From Bog-756 sp035949055 (GTDB lineage Bacteria; Actinomycetota; Acidimicrobiia; Acidimicrobiales; RAAP-2): DNA of 64,000 nt. A program made the position numbers and the translations under genes. Of this stretch, positions 25,469 to 35,379 are shown piece by piece (the stretch's first letter is position 1; each line of letters opens with the position of its first letter). The stretch spans positions 18,918 to 82,917 of the forward strand of contig DASZIO010000002.1 of assembly GCA_035949055.1 (NCBI GenBank), written 5' to 3'. The notes below the pieces were generated by a model. That model did not search any database, was not told where the DNA came from, and saw only the letters and a list, made by a program, of their open reading frames with translations.

Positions 25469-25678
25469 GTCAGGGCCGGTGAACGTGCGGGGACGGATCA
25501 GCCGCGGGTGTGGGGCCCCGCCGGGGTGGGCGGCGGCCAGCCTGGTCGGCCCGGCGCCCGCCCCCGCCGCGGTCGCCGCCAGCACCGTCGTCGGCCCCAC
25601 CGCCCAGACGAGCAGCACCACCCCGGCCGCGGCGCCCAACCGTGCGAGCCCAGTCCTCAACGTGCCCTCCGAGATCAT
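23978..25678 (-). CDS. Secreted protein of twelve DGGVFSFGDA repeats
   Basis: A 566-residue protein with a signal peptide (basic MISEGTLRTGLARLG, hydrophobic AAAGVVLLVWAVG, cut after AAT or AGA). A short linker leads to twelve tandem units of about 42 residues from residue 71 to the end. The typical unit is GYWLVAADGGVFSFGDAGF-YGSTGG-HLN-PIVGMA. The regular Tyr-Trp, Asp-Gly-Gly and Phe-Gly-Asp positions suggest repeated beta-strands, perhaps a propeller or solenoid. Units 2-5 are nearly identical; units 6-12 diverge, and unit 6 carries a long insertion (AMARTPDGH). No enzymatic domain is attached. The family seems common in Acidimicrobiia; function is unknown, possibly adhesion or glycan binding. 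Confidence 0.75.
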   Translation of the reverse strand: MISEGTLRTGLARLGAAAGVVLLVWAVGPTTVLAATAAGAGAGPTRLAAAHPGGAPHPRLIRPRTFTGPDSYWQVASDGGIFTYGDAGFYGSTGGMHLDAPIVGMAPSLGDAGYWLVAADGGVFSFGDATFLGSTGGIHLNQPIVGLAPTGDDGGYWLVAADGGVFSFGDAGFYGSTGGMHLNAPIVGMAPSLGSTGYWLVAADGGVFSFGKAGFYGSTGGIHLNQPIVGLAAANHGLGYWLVAADGGIFAFGAAGFYGSAGGIHLNQPVVGMGATNGGSGYYLTASDGGIFAYGDAAFVGSAGGTHLNAPVVGMAVVPPLEAVATAMARTPDGHGYWVAGDDGEVLAFGDAGFYGSLAAANLSVPIVGMAATPDGHGYWLTDALGHVTPFGDAPDVGPSSAPRAAPIVGMAADPNGGFWLVAANGGVFPFGGAPFDGSTGGIQLNEPIVGMAATADGSGYWLVAADGGIFSFNASFHGSAGGQAIDSPMAGLAATADGGGYWMTTENGTVYAFGDATGGPVQPHDLGGLQAGGMVGTPSGRGYWLVDLAGFVHPSGDAVLYPLNP

Positions 25679-25799
25679 TCCGCCGACGCCTTCGGCCGCC
25701 GTCAGCTGCCTCCAGCGTCGCCGCCCGCACCGCCCCGGCGGCCAAGGCAGCGGGCATTCCTAGCACAGAAGGCCCTCGGGAGGCTCCGCTCGCCAGGGG

Positions 25800-26345
25800 T
25801 CAGGTGGGACCGGCCGCGGGACCCGAAGCCGCACCGGCGGGCGCACCGGCCTCGACCACCTCGAGCCGGACCTCGGCGCGCCGGCGGGCCGCCTCGGCCT
25901 CGGCCAGCTCGGGGTCGGCCTCCTCCTCCCCGGGCGCGGACCCCGGGGCGGCCCGTCCGCCGGATCCGGCGAGCTCGACCACGCGGGCGTCGGCCGCGGC
26001 CAGAGCCGTTCTGGCCCGGTCGACGTCGATCTCGGCGGCCAGCTCAGCCACACCGATGAGCAGGGTGACCCGGGTGCCGTTGGTCGACAGCCCCGCTCGG
26101 TCCTCGGCGGTCGGGTCGCGGCCGACCTGCACGAAACCTCCGTGGACCGCCACCCGTACCTCGTCGCCTTCGGCCCGCACCACCCGAAGCACCCCCGGCT
26201 CGACCGACCCGACCAGGGGGGCGTGGCCGGCCAAGAAGGTGACGTCCCCCTCCCCGGTCCGGAGGATGACCTCGGTGGCCAGCCCGTCGACCAGCACGCG
26301 CTCGGGTGTGACCAGCTCGACGGCGAAGGTGTCGCTCTCAGGCAT
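25800..26345 (-). CDS. atpC: F0F1 ATP synthase subunit epsilon
   Basis: A 181-residue epsilon subunit. The N-terminal beta-sandwich is clear: FAVELVTPERVLVDGLATEVILRT, GEGDVTFLAGHAPLVGSVEPGVLRV and a HGGFVQVG strand. A low-complexity Ala/Gly/Glu insert and helix (EEADPELAEAEAARRRAEVRLEVVEAG) extend the C-terminus by about 45 residues beyond the usual 135. The subunit couples gamma to the c-ring and can inhibit hydrolysis. The last gene of the operon, 16 bases after atpD. Confidence 0.9.
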   Translation of the reverse strand: MPESDTFAVELVTPERVLVDGLATEVILRTGEGDVTFLAGHAPLVGSVEPGVLRVVRAEGDEVRVAVHGGFVQVGRDPTAEDRAGLSTNGTRVTLLIGVAELAAEIDVDRARTALAAADARVVELAGSGGRAAPGSAPGEEEADPELAEAEAARRRAEVRLEVVEAGAPAGAASGPAAGPT

Positions 26346-26361
26346 GGCTGGGCCGGCCTGC

Positions 26362-27807
<1,446 letters not shown>

Positions 27808-27835
27808 CGGCGTCGTTCTCCCTTGGATTCGTCGA

Positions 27836-28801
27836 TCATGGTGTGACCGCAGTCTCGATCACGAGGCCGCCTTCGTCCTCGCCGGCCGCGGCCCGGAGGG
27901 CTTCCGCCCCGCCGACGATCTCCATGATCTCGGTGGTGATGGTGTCCTGGCGCGCCCGGTTCATGATGCGCGTGTACTTCTTGATGAGCTCCCCGGCGTT
28001 GTCGCTGGCCGCAGCCATGGCCCGCTGGCGAGACGTCACCTCGGCGGCCGACGCCTCGAGCAGTGCGCCGAAGATCTCGGTCTCGGCGGCCCTCGGTGCC
28101 AGGGTCTCGAGCAGGATGGCCGCCTCGGGCTCGAACTCGGTGTACCCGGCGGGCCGTCCAGCTCCCTCCTCGGGCCCGGTCCCCTCTGCCGTCCGGTCCC
28201 CCTCGCCGCGGGGGTCGACCAACGGCAGCAATTGACGGGCCTCGACCTGCTGGGTGCCGGCGGAGATGAACCGGGTCGAGACCAGCAGCACCTCGTCGAC
28301 CTCGCCAAGAACGAACGGGGTCAGGACGGCCGCGGCCACTTCCCGGGCGTCGGTGAACGTGGGCCGCTCGCTCATGCCGACGAACGAGCGCTCGACGGGC
28401 TGGCGCCGGAAGCGGAAGTAGCTCTGGGCCTTCTTGCCCACGGTGAACAGCCGCTGCTCGGTCCCCCGCGCCGCGCCCTCGGCCAGCACCCGCTCGGTCG
28501 CCCGCAGGACCGACGAGTTGTAGGCGCCGCACAGGCCGCGGTCGGCCACCAGGGCGAGCACCGCCACCTTGGACACAGACTCGGGGGTGCCGAGCAGACG
28601 GCCCGCCGCCACCGGGTCGCCGAGCGCGGTCTCGAGGACGATACGGGCCATGCCCTGCTGGTAGGGCCTGGAGGCGGCGATGCGGGTCTGGGCCCGCACG
28701 ATCTGGGACGCGGCGATGAGCTCCATGGCCTTGGTGATCTTCTTGGTCGACTCGATGCTCTTGATCCGTCGACGGAGGATGCGTTCTTGTCCGCCGGCCA
28801 T
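27836..28801 (-). CDS. atpG: F0F1 ATP synthase subunit gamma
   Basis: A 321-residue central stalk subunit. The N-terminal helix QERILRRRIKSIESTKKITKAMELIAASQ and the C-terminal SRQRAMAAASDNAGELIKKYTRIMNRARQDTITTEIMEIVGGAEAL are canonical. The middle holds an actinobacterial-type insertion (DPRGEGDRTAEGTGPEEGAGRP) known in mycobacterial gamma subunits as a loop that affects hydrolysis. It lies three bases after atpA. Confidence 0.95.
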   Translation of the reverse strand: MAGGQERILRRRIKSIESTKKITKAMELIAASQIVRAQTRIAASRPYQQGMARIVLETALGDPVAAGRLLGTPESVSKVAVLALVADRGLCGAYNSSVLRATERVLAEGAARGTEQRLFTVGKKAQSYFRFRRQPVERSFVGMSERPTFTDAREVAAAVLTPFVLGEVDEVLLVSTRFISAGTQQVEARQLLPLVDPRGEGDRTAEGTGPEEGAGRPAGYTEFEPEAAILLETLAPRAAETEIFGALLEASAAEVTSRQRAMAAASDNAGELIKKYTRIMNRARQDTITTEIMEIVGGAEALRAAAGEDEGGLVIETAVTP

Positions 28802-28804
28802 CGG

Positions 28805-30328
28805 TCAGTCCGCCCCGCCGATGTCGAACGCGTCGGTGAACGAGCGCAGGGCCGTCTCCAGCTTGTCCCCCTCGGGAAGGGCCCCGGACGCACGGATGGT
28901 CTCGAGCAGGTCGGAGTGGTTGGCTCGGAAGTAGGCGCGAAGCTCCGCCTCGTAGCGCTGGACCTCGGAGACCGGCACACTGTCCACGTAACCCTCGGAC
29001 CCGGCGAAGATCACGATCACCTGCTCCTCGACCGGCACCGGCGCGTTGAGGCCCTGCTTCAACAGCTCGGTGAGCCGGTAGCCGCGGTCCAGCTGGGCCT
29101 GGGAGACCTTGTCGAGTTCGGACCCGAACGTGGCGAACGCTTCGAGCTCGCGGAACTGCGCCAGGTCCAGCTTGAGGGTCCCGGCCACCGACTTCATGGC
29201 CTTGATCTGGGCCGCGCCGCCGACCCGACTGACCGAGACGCCCACGTTGATGGCCGGACGCACCCCCGCGTAGAACAGCTCGCTCTCGAGGAACACCTGG
29301 CCGTCGGTGATGGAGATGACGTTGGTCGGGATGTAGGCCGAGATGTCGCCCGCCTTGGTCTCGATGATGGGGAGGGCGGTGAGCGACCCCCCGCCTTCCC
29401 GGTCCGACAGCTTGGCGGCGCGCTCCAGCAGGCGGCTGTGCAGGTAGAAGACATCACCCGGGTAGGCCTCGCGGCCGGGGGGCCGGCGGAGCAGCAAGGA
29501 GAGCTGGCGGTACGCCTCGGCCTGCTTGGACAGGTCGTCGTAGACGATGAGGGCGTGCTCGCCGTTGTCCATCCAGTGCGTGCCGATGGCGCAGCCGGCA
29601 TAGGGAGCGAGGTACTTGAACGGAGCCGGGTCGGACGCCGAGGCCAGTACCACCACCGTGTAGTCGAGGGCTCCATAGCGTTCGAACGTGGCCACGGTCT
29701 GTGCCACCGACGACGCCTTCTGGCCGACGGCCACATAGATGCACTTCACCCCCAGACCACGCTGGTTGAGGATGGTGTCGACGGCCACAGTCGTCTTGCC
29801 AGTCTTGCGGTCACCGATGAGTAGCTCGCGCTGACCCCGGCCGATCGGGGTCATCGCGTCGATGGCCTTGATGCCGGTCTGCAGCGGTTCGTTCACCGGC
29901 TGGCGCCGCACGATGCCCGGGGCCTGGATCTCGAGCCGGCGCGTCTCGTCGGTGGCGATCGGGCCCTTGCCGTCGACGGGCTCTCCCAGGGCGTTGACCA
30001 CCCGGCCTAGCAGCGCGTCCCCCACGCTGACCGAGAGGATGCGCCCGGTGGCCTTGACCAGCTGCTCCTCCTCGAGGCCGGTGTCGTCCCCGAGGATCAC
30101 CGCGCCGATGGTCTCCTCGTCGAGATTGAGGGCCAGGCCCTCGGTGCCGTCTTCGAACTCGAGGATCTCGTTGACCGCGGCCCCCGGCAGTCCGGTGATG
30201 CGGGCGATGCCGTCGCCGACTTCGACGATGCGGCCGACCTGCTCGGTCCCGACCTCGGGGGTGTAGGAGTCGACGTGCCGTCGTAGAGCTGCGGTGATCT
30301 CGTCGGCGTTGATGGTCAGTTCAGCCAT
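28805..30328 (-). CDS. atpA: F0F1 ATP synthase subunit alpha
   Basis: A 507-residue non-catalytic nucleotide-binding subunit with GDRKTGKTTVAVDTI, LIVYDDLSKQAEAYRQLSLLLRRPPGREAYPGDVFYLHSRLLERAAKL and the C-terminal GSELDKVSQAQLDRG. It starts at ATG 30328 (MAELTINADE), eight bases inside atpH, with GGAA/GG upstream. Part of the stator-linked hexamer. Confidence 0.97.
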   Translation of the reverse strand: MAELTINADEITAALRRHVDSYTPEVGTEQVGRIVEVGDGIARITGLPGAAVNEILEFEDGTEGLALNLDEETIGAVILGDDTGLEEEQLVKATGRILSVSVGDALLGRVVNALGEPVDGKGPIATDETRRLEIQAPGIVRRQPVNEPLQTGIKAIDAMTPIGRGQRELLIGDRKTGKTTVAVDTILNQRGLGVKCIYVAVGQKASSVAQTVATFERYGALDYTVVVLASASDPAPFKYLAPYAGCAIGTHWMDNGEHALIVYDDLSKQAEAYRQLSLLLRRPPGREAYPGDVFYLHSRLLERAAKLSDREGGGSLTALPIIETKAGDISAYIPTNVISITDGQVFLESELFYAGVRPAINVGVSVSRVGGAAQIKAMKSVAGTLKLDLAQFRELEAFATFGSELDKVSQAQLDRGYRLTELLKQGLNAPVPVEEQVIVIFAGSEGYVDSVPVSEVQRYEAELRAYFRANHSDLLETIRASGALPEGDKLETALRSFTDAFDIGGAD

Positions 30329-31265
30329 CGGCTGGTTCCCTTCCTTGTGGCGTTGCATAGGGCCCCGTCCCGGACACCAGGAGGTGCTCCCTCAATTCGT
30401 CCAACCGGTGACGGGTGGTGCCGTCGACGAGTAGATCGCCGATCTGCACCACCACACCGCCGAGGAGCTGCGGGTCGATGGCCACCTGGAGCTCGACCGG
30501 GGCGCCGGTCAGGCGGCCGAGGGCCTCGCCCATACGACCACGCCTGGCCTCGTCCACCTCGTCGGCCGCCTTGACCCGGGCCACCCGCCACCCGCGGGCC
30601 CGAGCCGCCTCTTCGACCAGCCCGTCGAGGGTGGCCAGGATGTCCCGGGCCCGGCCACCCCGCACCGCGTAGGCGGCCAGCCGCCGAGTGGCCGGCAGGA
30701 CCCGGTCACCGAGGAGGTCCGCGATGACCTCTTGGCGGACCGCAACGGGGAGATCACGATCTCCGAGCGCCCGCCGCAAGGGCCGGTTGCCCTCCACCGT
30801 GCGCGCGAAGCGGAACAGCTGGTCCTCGACTTCCTCGAGGTCGGCGGTGGGCAGGGTCTCGAGCACGGCGGCGGCATACCCCCACACCCGGTTGCGCGAC
30901 GCCAGCCTCCCGAGGATCGGCTCCTCTTCGGGCAACCGGGTCCCCGCCCCGCTGGCCGCCGCGGCGGCCACGCGGGCCGCCAGCCAGTGAAAGGACGCTT
31001 GCACCTCGGCCGGGGGGACCACCGTGACGGCCTGGTGCACGAGCCGGCGGACCTCCGGCCTCACCTTGCCGTCCAGCAAGTCGTCGAGGACCGCCCGGCG
31101 GGCCGATACCGGCACCGAGCCGTCGTTGATGGCCAGGGCCAACTCGGTGTGGGCGTCGACCAGCTCGGCCACCCCGCGCAACTCGGCGGCTGCGTCGGCC
31201 AGCGCGCCCGCCTCGGCGAGCGACTCCTCGACGGCGGCCAGGTAGCCCTGGAGGGCGGCGTTCAT
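30321..31265 (-). CDS. atpH: F0F1 ATP synthase subunit delta with duplicated OSCP helical domain
   Basis: At 314 residues it is far longer than a usual delta (about 180). The C-terminal half (from about residue 135) is a normal OSCP: FRFARTVEGNRPLRRALGD, EVIADLLGDRVLPATRRL, ARARGWRVARVKAADEVD and ELQVAIDPQLLGGVVVQIGD. The N-terminal part repeats the helical half: ALAINDGSVPVSARRAVLDDLL matches RRALGDRDLPVAVRQEVIADLL. So a second copy of the helical domain sits at the front. The subunit joins F1 to the b stalk. It overlaps atpF (ATGA, 31262-31265) and atpA. Confidence 0.9.
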   Translation of the reverse strand: MNAALQGYLAAVEESLAEAGALADAAAELRGVAELVDAHTELALAINDGSVPVSARRAVLDDLLDGKVRPEVRRLVHQAVTVVPPAEVQASFHWLAARVAAAAASGAGTRLPEEEPILGRLASRNRVWGYAAAVLETLPTADLEEVEDQLFRFARTVEGNRPLRRALGDRDLPVAVRQEVIADLLGDRVLPATRRLAAYAVRGGRARDILATLDGLVEEAARARGWRVARVKAADEVDEARRGRMGEALGRLTGAPVELQVAIDPQLLGGVVVQIGDLLVDGTTRHRLDELREHLLVSGTGPYATPQGREPADG

Positions 31266-31804
31266 CCGCCGCCCCCTGCCACCCCGGCCGGCGCACCCGA
31301 AGTCTCGGCGCGGACTGCGGCGATGGCCTCGTCGATCAGCCCCTGGTGGTCCGAGGCCCGGATCTCGCGGCCGACCACCCGTTCCGCCGCGGCCAGCACG
31401 ATCTGGCCCACCCGGGTGCTGACTTCCTCGACCGCGGCCTGACGGGCCACGGCCACCTCGGCCTCGGCCGCCCGTTCGATGCGCTCGGCCGCCTGTCGGG
31501 CATCGCCCTCGGCGGCGGCCACGATGCGCTCGGCGGTGGCGGTGGCCTGGGCCACGATGTCGCGGGCATGGGCGCGGGCCTGCTCGAGCTCCTGGCGGCG
31601 CTCGGCGTCGGCCACCTCGGCATCGGCCTTGGCCTTGTCGGCGGCCTCCAGCTCGCCGCGTATCTGGTCCTGCCGCTCGGTCAGCACCTTGTTCAGGTAC
31701 GGGACCACGGTCCGACCGATGAAGCCGAGCACCAGGATGAACGCGATGAGGACGACGATGAAGGTCCCGTTCGGGATCAGGAAGTTGCTGTCTGCGATGA
31801 GCAT
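31262..31804 (-). CDS. atpF: F0F1 ATP synthase subunit b
   Basis: A 180-residue stalk subunit with an N-terminal membrane helix (NGTFIVVLIAFILVLGFIGRTVVPY) followed by a long charged coiled coil (LTERQDQIRGELEAADKAKADAE to about residue 165). I chose ATG at 31804 (MLIADSNFLI) because AAGGA lies eight bases upstream; an in-frame ATG at 31813 has no proper spacing. The fused b-delta of mycobacteria is absent: b and delta are separate genes here. Confidence 0.92.
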   Translation of the reverse strand: MLIADSNFLIPNGTFIVVLIAFILVLGFIGRTVVPYLNKVLTERQDQIRGELEAADKAKADAEVADAERRQELEQARAHARDIVAQATATAERIVAAAEGDARQAAERIERAAEAEVAVARQAAVEEVSTRVGQIVLAAAERVVGREIRASDHQGLIDEAIAAVRAETSGAPAGVAGGGG

Positions 31805-31904
31805 GGCTGTCATCCTTGGGTGGGTTTCCGGCTGCTGTCGGGCAGCGAACCGCGGTGCGGCGCGGCGCGGCCGAGTTGACCGTGTCCTTCCGACAACACC
31901 GGCG

Positions 31905-32168
31905 CTACTTCTTGTAGAGCGAGAAGATGAACAGTGCGGTGAAGGCCAGATTGATGAAATAGGCCGCTTCGCACAGTCCGACGGTGAGGAACATGATGGT
32001 CTGCAGCCGACCTTGGGCCTCCGGCTGACGGGCCACGCCGGCGATGGTCTGGCTCCCGGCGAGACCGTCACCGATAGCGGCGCCGACCGCGCCGCCGCCG
32101 AGGGCCAGTCCGCCGCCGACCATGGCGCCGGCGATCCTTACTGCGTCCGCCATTGAGGCGTCTGCCAT
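31905..32168 (-). CDS. atpE: F0F1 ATP synthase subunit c
   Basis: An 87-residue two-helix proteolipid. The Gly/Ala-rich first helix (AMVGGGLALGGGAVGAAIGDG), the polar loop ARQPEAQG and the second helix with the proton-binding Glu67 (FLTVGLCEAAYFINLAF) are canonical. No sodium-binding pattern is seen, so it is a proton rotor ring. Confidence 0.96.
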   Translation of the reverse strand: MADASMADAVRIAGAMVGGGLALGGGAVGAAIGDGLAGSQTIAGVARQPEAQGRLQTIMFLTVGLCEAAYFINLAFTALFIFSLYKK

Positions 32169-32246
32169 GACTGCTTCTCCTTTGTCAGGTTGCTGTTGAG
32201 ATCTCTGTCAGGTGGGGGCGTTCAGCGCTCGACGCCGGCGGGGTCA

Positions 32247-33038
32247 TCAGTGGGCCTCGTCGGTAGCCATGGCGGCGTCGAAGTACACGACGGTGAGCAA
32301 GGCGAAGATGAAGGCCTGGATGGCGCCGATGGCGAGGTCGAACAGCTTCCAGACCACGGTGAAGGGGATCGAGACCAGCCCACCGATGGGCAGCGGACCG
32401 AGCTTCCAGATCACCAGGGCGGCCAACAGTGAGAGCATCAGGCCGCCGGCGAGCAGGTTGCCGAAGAGCCGCAGCGTGAGGGTCAGCGGCTTGATGATCT
32501 CCTCCACCCCGTTCATGAACAGGTTGACCGGGGCGAGCCAGGGTTTGAAGGGCTGTTTGACGTAGTGGGCGAGGTAGCCCCGGAGGCCACGATTCCGCAC
32601 CGCGGCCAGGTTGGTCAGCACGAAGACGTAGAGGGCCATGGCCAGCGGGAGGTTGATGTCGCTGGTGGGGGCGGGCAGGAACTCGTACCGGCTGCCGATG
32701 CCGACGACCTCGAACAGGTTGCAGATGAAGATGAAGATGAAGAGGGTGAGCGCCAGGGGCACCACCTTGGCCCCTCTCGGCCCGATCGATTCGTCCACCT
32801 GTCGTTGAACCGAGCTGACAGCCAACTCCCAGGCCAGTTGGAACTTCCCGGGGACCCCGCTCGTCGCCTTCGACCGCAGGATCATTCCGAGCAGCACGAC
32901 GACCAGGCCGGCGATGATCGTGGCCCACACGATGTCCACGTTGACGGTGAGCGGACCGAGCTTGGCCGTGGGGTGCTCTCCGACGGTGATGTTGGTGGCC
33001 AGGAGCGGGGCCTTCAGCAGGAAAGAGCCGGCGCCCAC
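32247..33038 (-). CDS. atpB: F0F1 ATP synthase subunit a
   Basis: A 263-residue membrane subunit with five to six spans. The essential stator Arg is in LTLTLRLFGNLLAGGLML, and EEIIKPLTL precedes it. The last span (AFIFALLTVVYFDAAMA) is usual. The start is GTG at 33038, three bases after atpI. It forms the proton half-channels against the c-ring. Confidence 0.95.
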   Translation of the reverse strand: MGAGSFLLKAPLLATNITVGEHPTAKLGPLTVNVDIVWATIIAGLVVVLLGMILRSKATSGVPGKFQLAWELAVSSVQRQVDESIGPRGAKVVPLALTLFIFIFICNLFEVVGIGSRYEFLPAPTSDINLPLAMALYVFVLTNLAAVRNRGLRGYLAHYVKQPFKPWLAPVNLFMNGVEEIIKPLTLTLRLFGNLLAGGLMLSLLAALVIWKLGPLPIGGLVSIPFTVVWKLFDLAIGAIQAFIFALLTVVYFDAAMATDEAH

Positions 33039-33041
33039 CGG

Positions 33042-33542
33042 TCACTCATCTCCCTCGGCGTCGTCAGGCGGAGCGGTGAGCGGCCGCGGGTCGGCTCGGA
33101 CGATGTTGTCCTCGACCACATTGGCGCTGATCACCTCGTCGACCGAGGTCATCGGCCCGGCCTTGGCCATCGACCGGGCCACGTTGATCAACAGGACGAG
33201 CTGGAAGACGGCGAGCCCCCCGAGGACCCCGAACCCGAGGCTGGGCGAGACGAACAGCAGCCCGATGGTCACCACGGTGATGATGCCCATGCGACTCACG
33301 GTGTTGAGGGCCAGGGGCCGGCGGGTGTTGGCCCCCGGGCGCGCGCTGACCCGGGCCACCGAGTTGCCGATCATCCGGAAATTGAGTGTGCCGAGGCCGA
33401 GGCCGACGCAGGCACCGAGTCCGAGGAGCGGTTGCCCGAAGGCGATGCAAGCCACCAGGGCAGCCACGCCGGCCACCAGCACAGCCGAGATGGTTCGCCG
33501 GGCCACGTCGGGCACATCCGGCAAAGAGAAATGGGCGAACAC
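33042..33542 (-). CDS. atpI: AtpI-like membrane protein of the ATP synthase operon
   Basis: A 166-residue protein with four hydrophobic spans (ISAVLVAGVAALVACIAFG, LLGLGACVGLGLGTLNFRM, MGIITVVTIGLLFV, GFGVLGGLAVFQLVLLINV) and an acidic C-terminal tail. LGLGTLNFRMIGNS with a following ARxG..TRRPLALNTVSRMG resembles the ATP synthase I family that helps c-ring assembly. Sequence divergence in actinobacteria is high, so position in the operon is the main evidence. Confidence 0.7.
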   Translation of the reverse strand: MFAHFSLPDVPDVARRTISAVLVAGVAALVACIAFGQPLLGLGACVGLGLGTLNFRMIGNSVARVSARPGANTRRPLALNTVSRMGIITVVTIGLLFVSPSLGFGVLGGLAVFQLVLLINVARSMAKAGPMTSVDEVISANVVEDNIVRADPRPLTAPPDDAEGDE

Positions 33543-33622
33543 GATTCAGTCTATCCGTCGTGACGGGCGCCCAGACAGCTGCGCCGGCCGAGCCGACGTC
33601 CCCGGCAGCGGCGGCGTCCCGG

Positions 33623-33877
33623 TCAGAGGTACTTGCGCACCCGGTCGATGGTGATGAGCACGGCGAGCACCAGACCCAAGAGCAGCCCGACCAGCGTGAA
33701 GATGGGACCGGTACCCGCCCACCGGTCGATCAGGTACCCGATGCCCCCTCCGGCCGCCAGGGCGACCGCCCAGGCCACCCCGAGGGTGAGGAAGGCAACG
33801 GCACCCGGCCCGAGCAGTGGTGTTCGCTCCCCGGACGAGGCCTCCTCGCCGGGTTGTTTCGGATGCGGGTCGTCCAT
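33623..33877 (-). CDS. atpZ: AtpZ/AtpI-like small membrane protein
   Basis: An 84-residue protein with a hydrophilic N-terminus and two spans: VAFLTLGVAWAVALAAGGGIGYLIDRW and TLVGLLLGLVLAVLITIDRVRKYL. The GGGIGYLIDRWAGTGPIFTLVGLLLGL pattern is typical of the AtpZ (F0F1-associated subunit) family. It is the first gene of the operon and probably helps assembly or Mg transport for the enzyme. Confidence 0.75.
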   Translation of the reverse strand: MDDPHPKQPGEEASSGERTPLLGPGAVAFLTLGVAWAVALAAGGGIGYLIDRWAGTGPIFTLVGLLLGLVLAVLITIDRVRKYL

Positions 33878-34074
33878 GGCAGAGCCGTGCCGCGTCAGGG
33901 AGCTTGGGGGGTCGGAGCTTCACGAGTCGTACCTGGGATCACGCAGTGAAACGGCGCCGAAGGCCGGTCGAGCCGCCCGCACCGATGTCCTCGACAGGGC
34001 CGAGAGGCGTGCCGTTCACGGGCGCAATCATCGCACCTCCGCCCCCGGGGCGGCAAAACGGCGAAACCCTCCGA

Positions 34075-35358
34075 TCACACCCTTCCGGAGCGGGCCACCC
34101 GGGTCGGGACGGCGTCGGTCGGCGGGCTGCCGACCGGGACACGGGCCACGGTTGTCGGCACGATAGCCCCTGGTCCGTGAGGGTCGAGGTCGGGCGGGCG
34201 GTCGACCGGGGGCTCCCCCTCGGGGCCGAGCCCAGTCTGCCGTCGCAAGGAGGGATGGAACAAGGTGTAGAGGATCACGCCGAGGGCCAGCGCGCCGAAG
34301 GGGATGAAGGCGTTGACGCTCGAGATGTAGAGCGGGAAGAGGATGAACCCGGACAGGAGCACGGTCCAGGCCCACAGGATCAGCACGCTCCGCCGGTGGC
34401 CGTGGCCGAGCCGCAGCAGGCGGTGGTGCAGGTGGTTCTTGTCGGGCGTGGAGAAGCCGGTGCGGTTGGCCGTCCGTCGGACGAAGGCAAAGGCCATGTC
34501 CACGATGGGCACGCCGAGGATGAAGAACGGGATGAACAGGGGGGCGAAGAAGAAATAGGTCTGGCCACTGCGCGCCGTGACCCCACCCACCGTCCCGGCC
34601 GTCCGGCCGCCGATCAGCATGGTGGACGCCGCCATGAGCAGGCCGAGGAGGAGGGCACCGGCGTCGCCCATGAAGATCTTGGCCGGATGGAAATTGTGCG
34701 GCAGGAACCCGAGGCAGATACCGCAGGTGACCACCGCGATCAGGGGTCCGATGTTGTCGGTCGGCAGATTGCCCAGATACTGGAGGTGCAGGCCGTAGAC
34801 AGCCAAGGCGCCCGAGGCGATGGCCACCACGCCGGCGGCCAGGCCGTCCAAGCCGTCGATCAGGTTGACCGCGTTGGTGATGGCGATCACCCACAGGGCC
34901 GTCAGCAACGGGGTCCATTCGGGCGACAGCTGGACCAGCCCGGCCAGGGGGATCTTGAACTGGAACCAGGTCACCCCGAGGAAGTAGAGGATGGTGGCCG
35001 CCAGCACCTGCCCGGCCACCTTGGCCGGGGCCGACATGTCGCGGAAGTCGTCGATGAGGCCCACGACGAAGATGGCGGCCGCGCCGAGCAGGAGGCCGAG
35101 GGGTTCCGAGGAGTCCCGGAACAGAGGGGCGAGCGCCGGGATCGACGCAGCCACCGCCCACGTGACCAGCATGGCCACGAACAGGGCCACACCACCCGCG
35201 GCGGGCGTCACCCGCCGATGAACCTTGCGGTCGTCGGGTTGGGCCACGTACCCGATCTCGAGGGCGATCCGGCGGGCCGGGAAGGTCAGGATCCAGGAGC
35301 TGGCCGCCGCCACCACCAACAGGACGGCATACCAATTGAGCGGCGTGCCCGAGCTCAC
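34075..35358 (-). CDS. Polyprenyl-phosphate GlcNAc-1-phosphate transferase (WecA/TagO family)
   Basis: A 427-residue integral membrane enzyme. Catalytic elements are present: DDRKVHRRVTPAAGGVAL, LIDDFRDMSAPAK, AVNLIDGLDGLAAG and MGDAGALLLG, with the late cytoplasmic HHRLLRLGHGHRRSV. It transfers GlcNAc-1-P (or a related sugar) to decaprenyl or undecaprenyl phosphate, starting arabinogalactan or other wall glycan synthesis. A hydrophilic C-terminal tail (about 60 residues, Pro-rich) is an addition. It lies 21 bases downstream of glyA in the same direction and likely shares its transcript. Confidence 0.9.
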   Translation of the reverse strand: MSSGTPLNWYAVLLVVAAASSWILTFPARRIALEIGYVAQPDDRKVHRRVTPAAGGVALFVAMLVTWAVAASIPALAPLFRDSSEPLGLLLGAAAIFVVGLIDDFRDMSAPAKVAGQVLAATILYFLGVTWFQFKIPLAGLVQLSPEWTPLLTALWVIAITNAVNLIDGLDGLAAGVVAIASGALAVYGLHLQYLGNLPTDNIGPLIAVVTCGICLGFLPHNFHPAKIFMGDAGALLLGLLMAASTMLIGGRTAGTVGGVTARSGQTYFFFAPLFIPFFILGVPIVDMAFAFVRRTANRTGFSTPDKNHLHHRLLRLGHGHRRSVLILWAWTVLLSGFILFPLYISSVNAFIPFGALALGVILYTLFHPSLRRQTGLGPEGEPPVDRPPDLDPHGPGAIVPTTVARVPVGSPPTDAVPTRVARSGRV

Positions 35359-35379
35359 CAGGTCAGGTCCGGCCCTGGG

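Noticed and set aside
23948..26059. A 703-codon plus-strand frame with repeats
   Set aside because: Its repeats merely mirror the coding repeats of the secreted protein on the minus strand.
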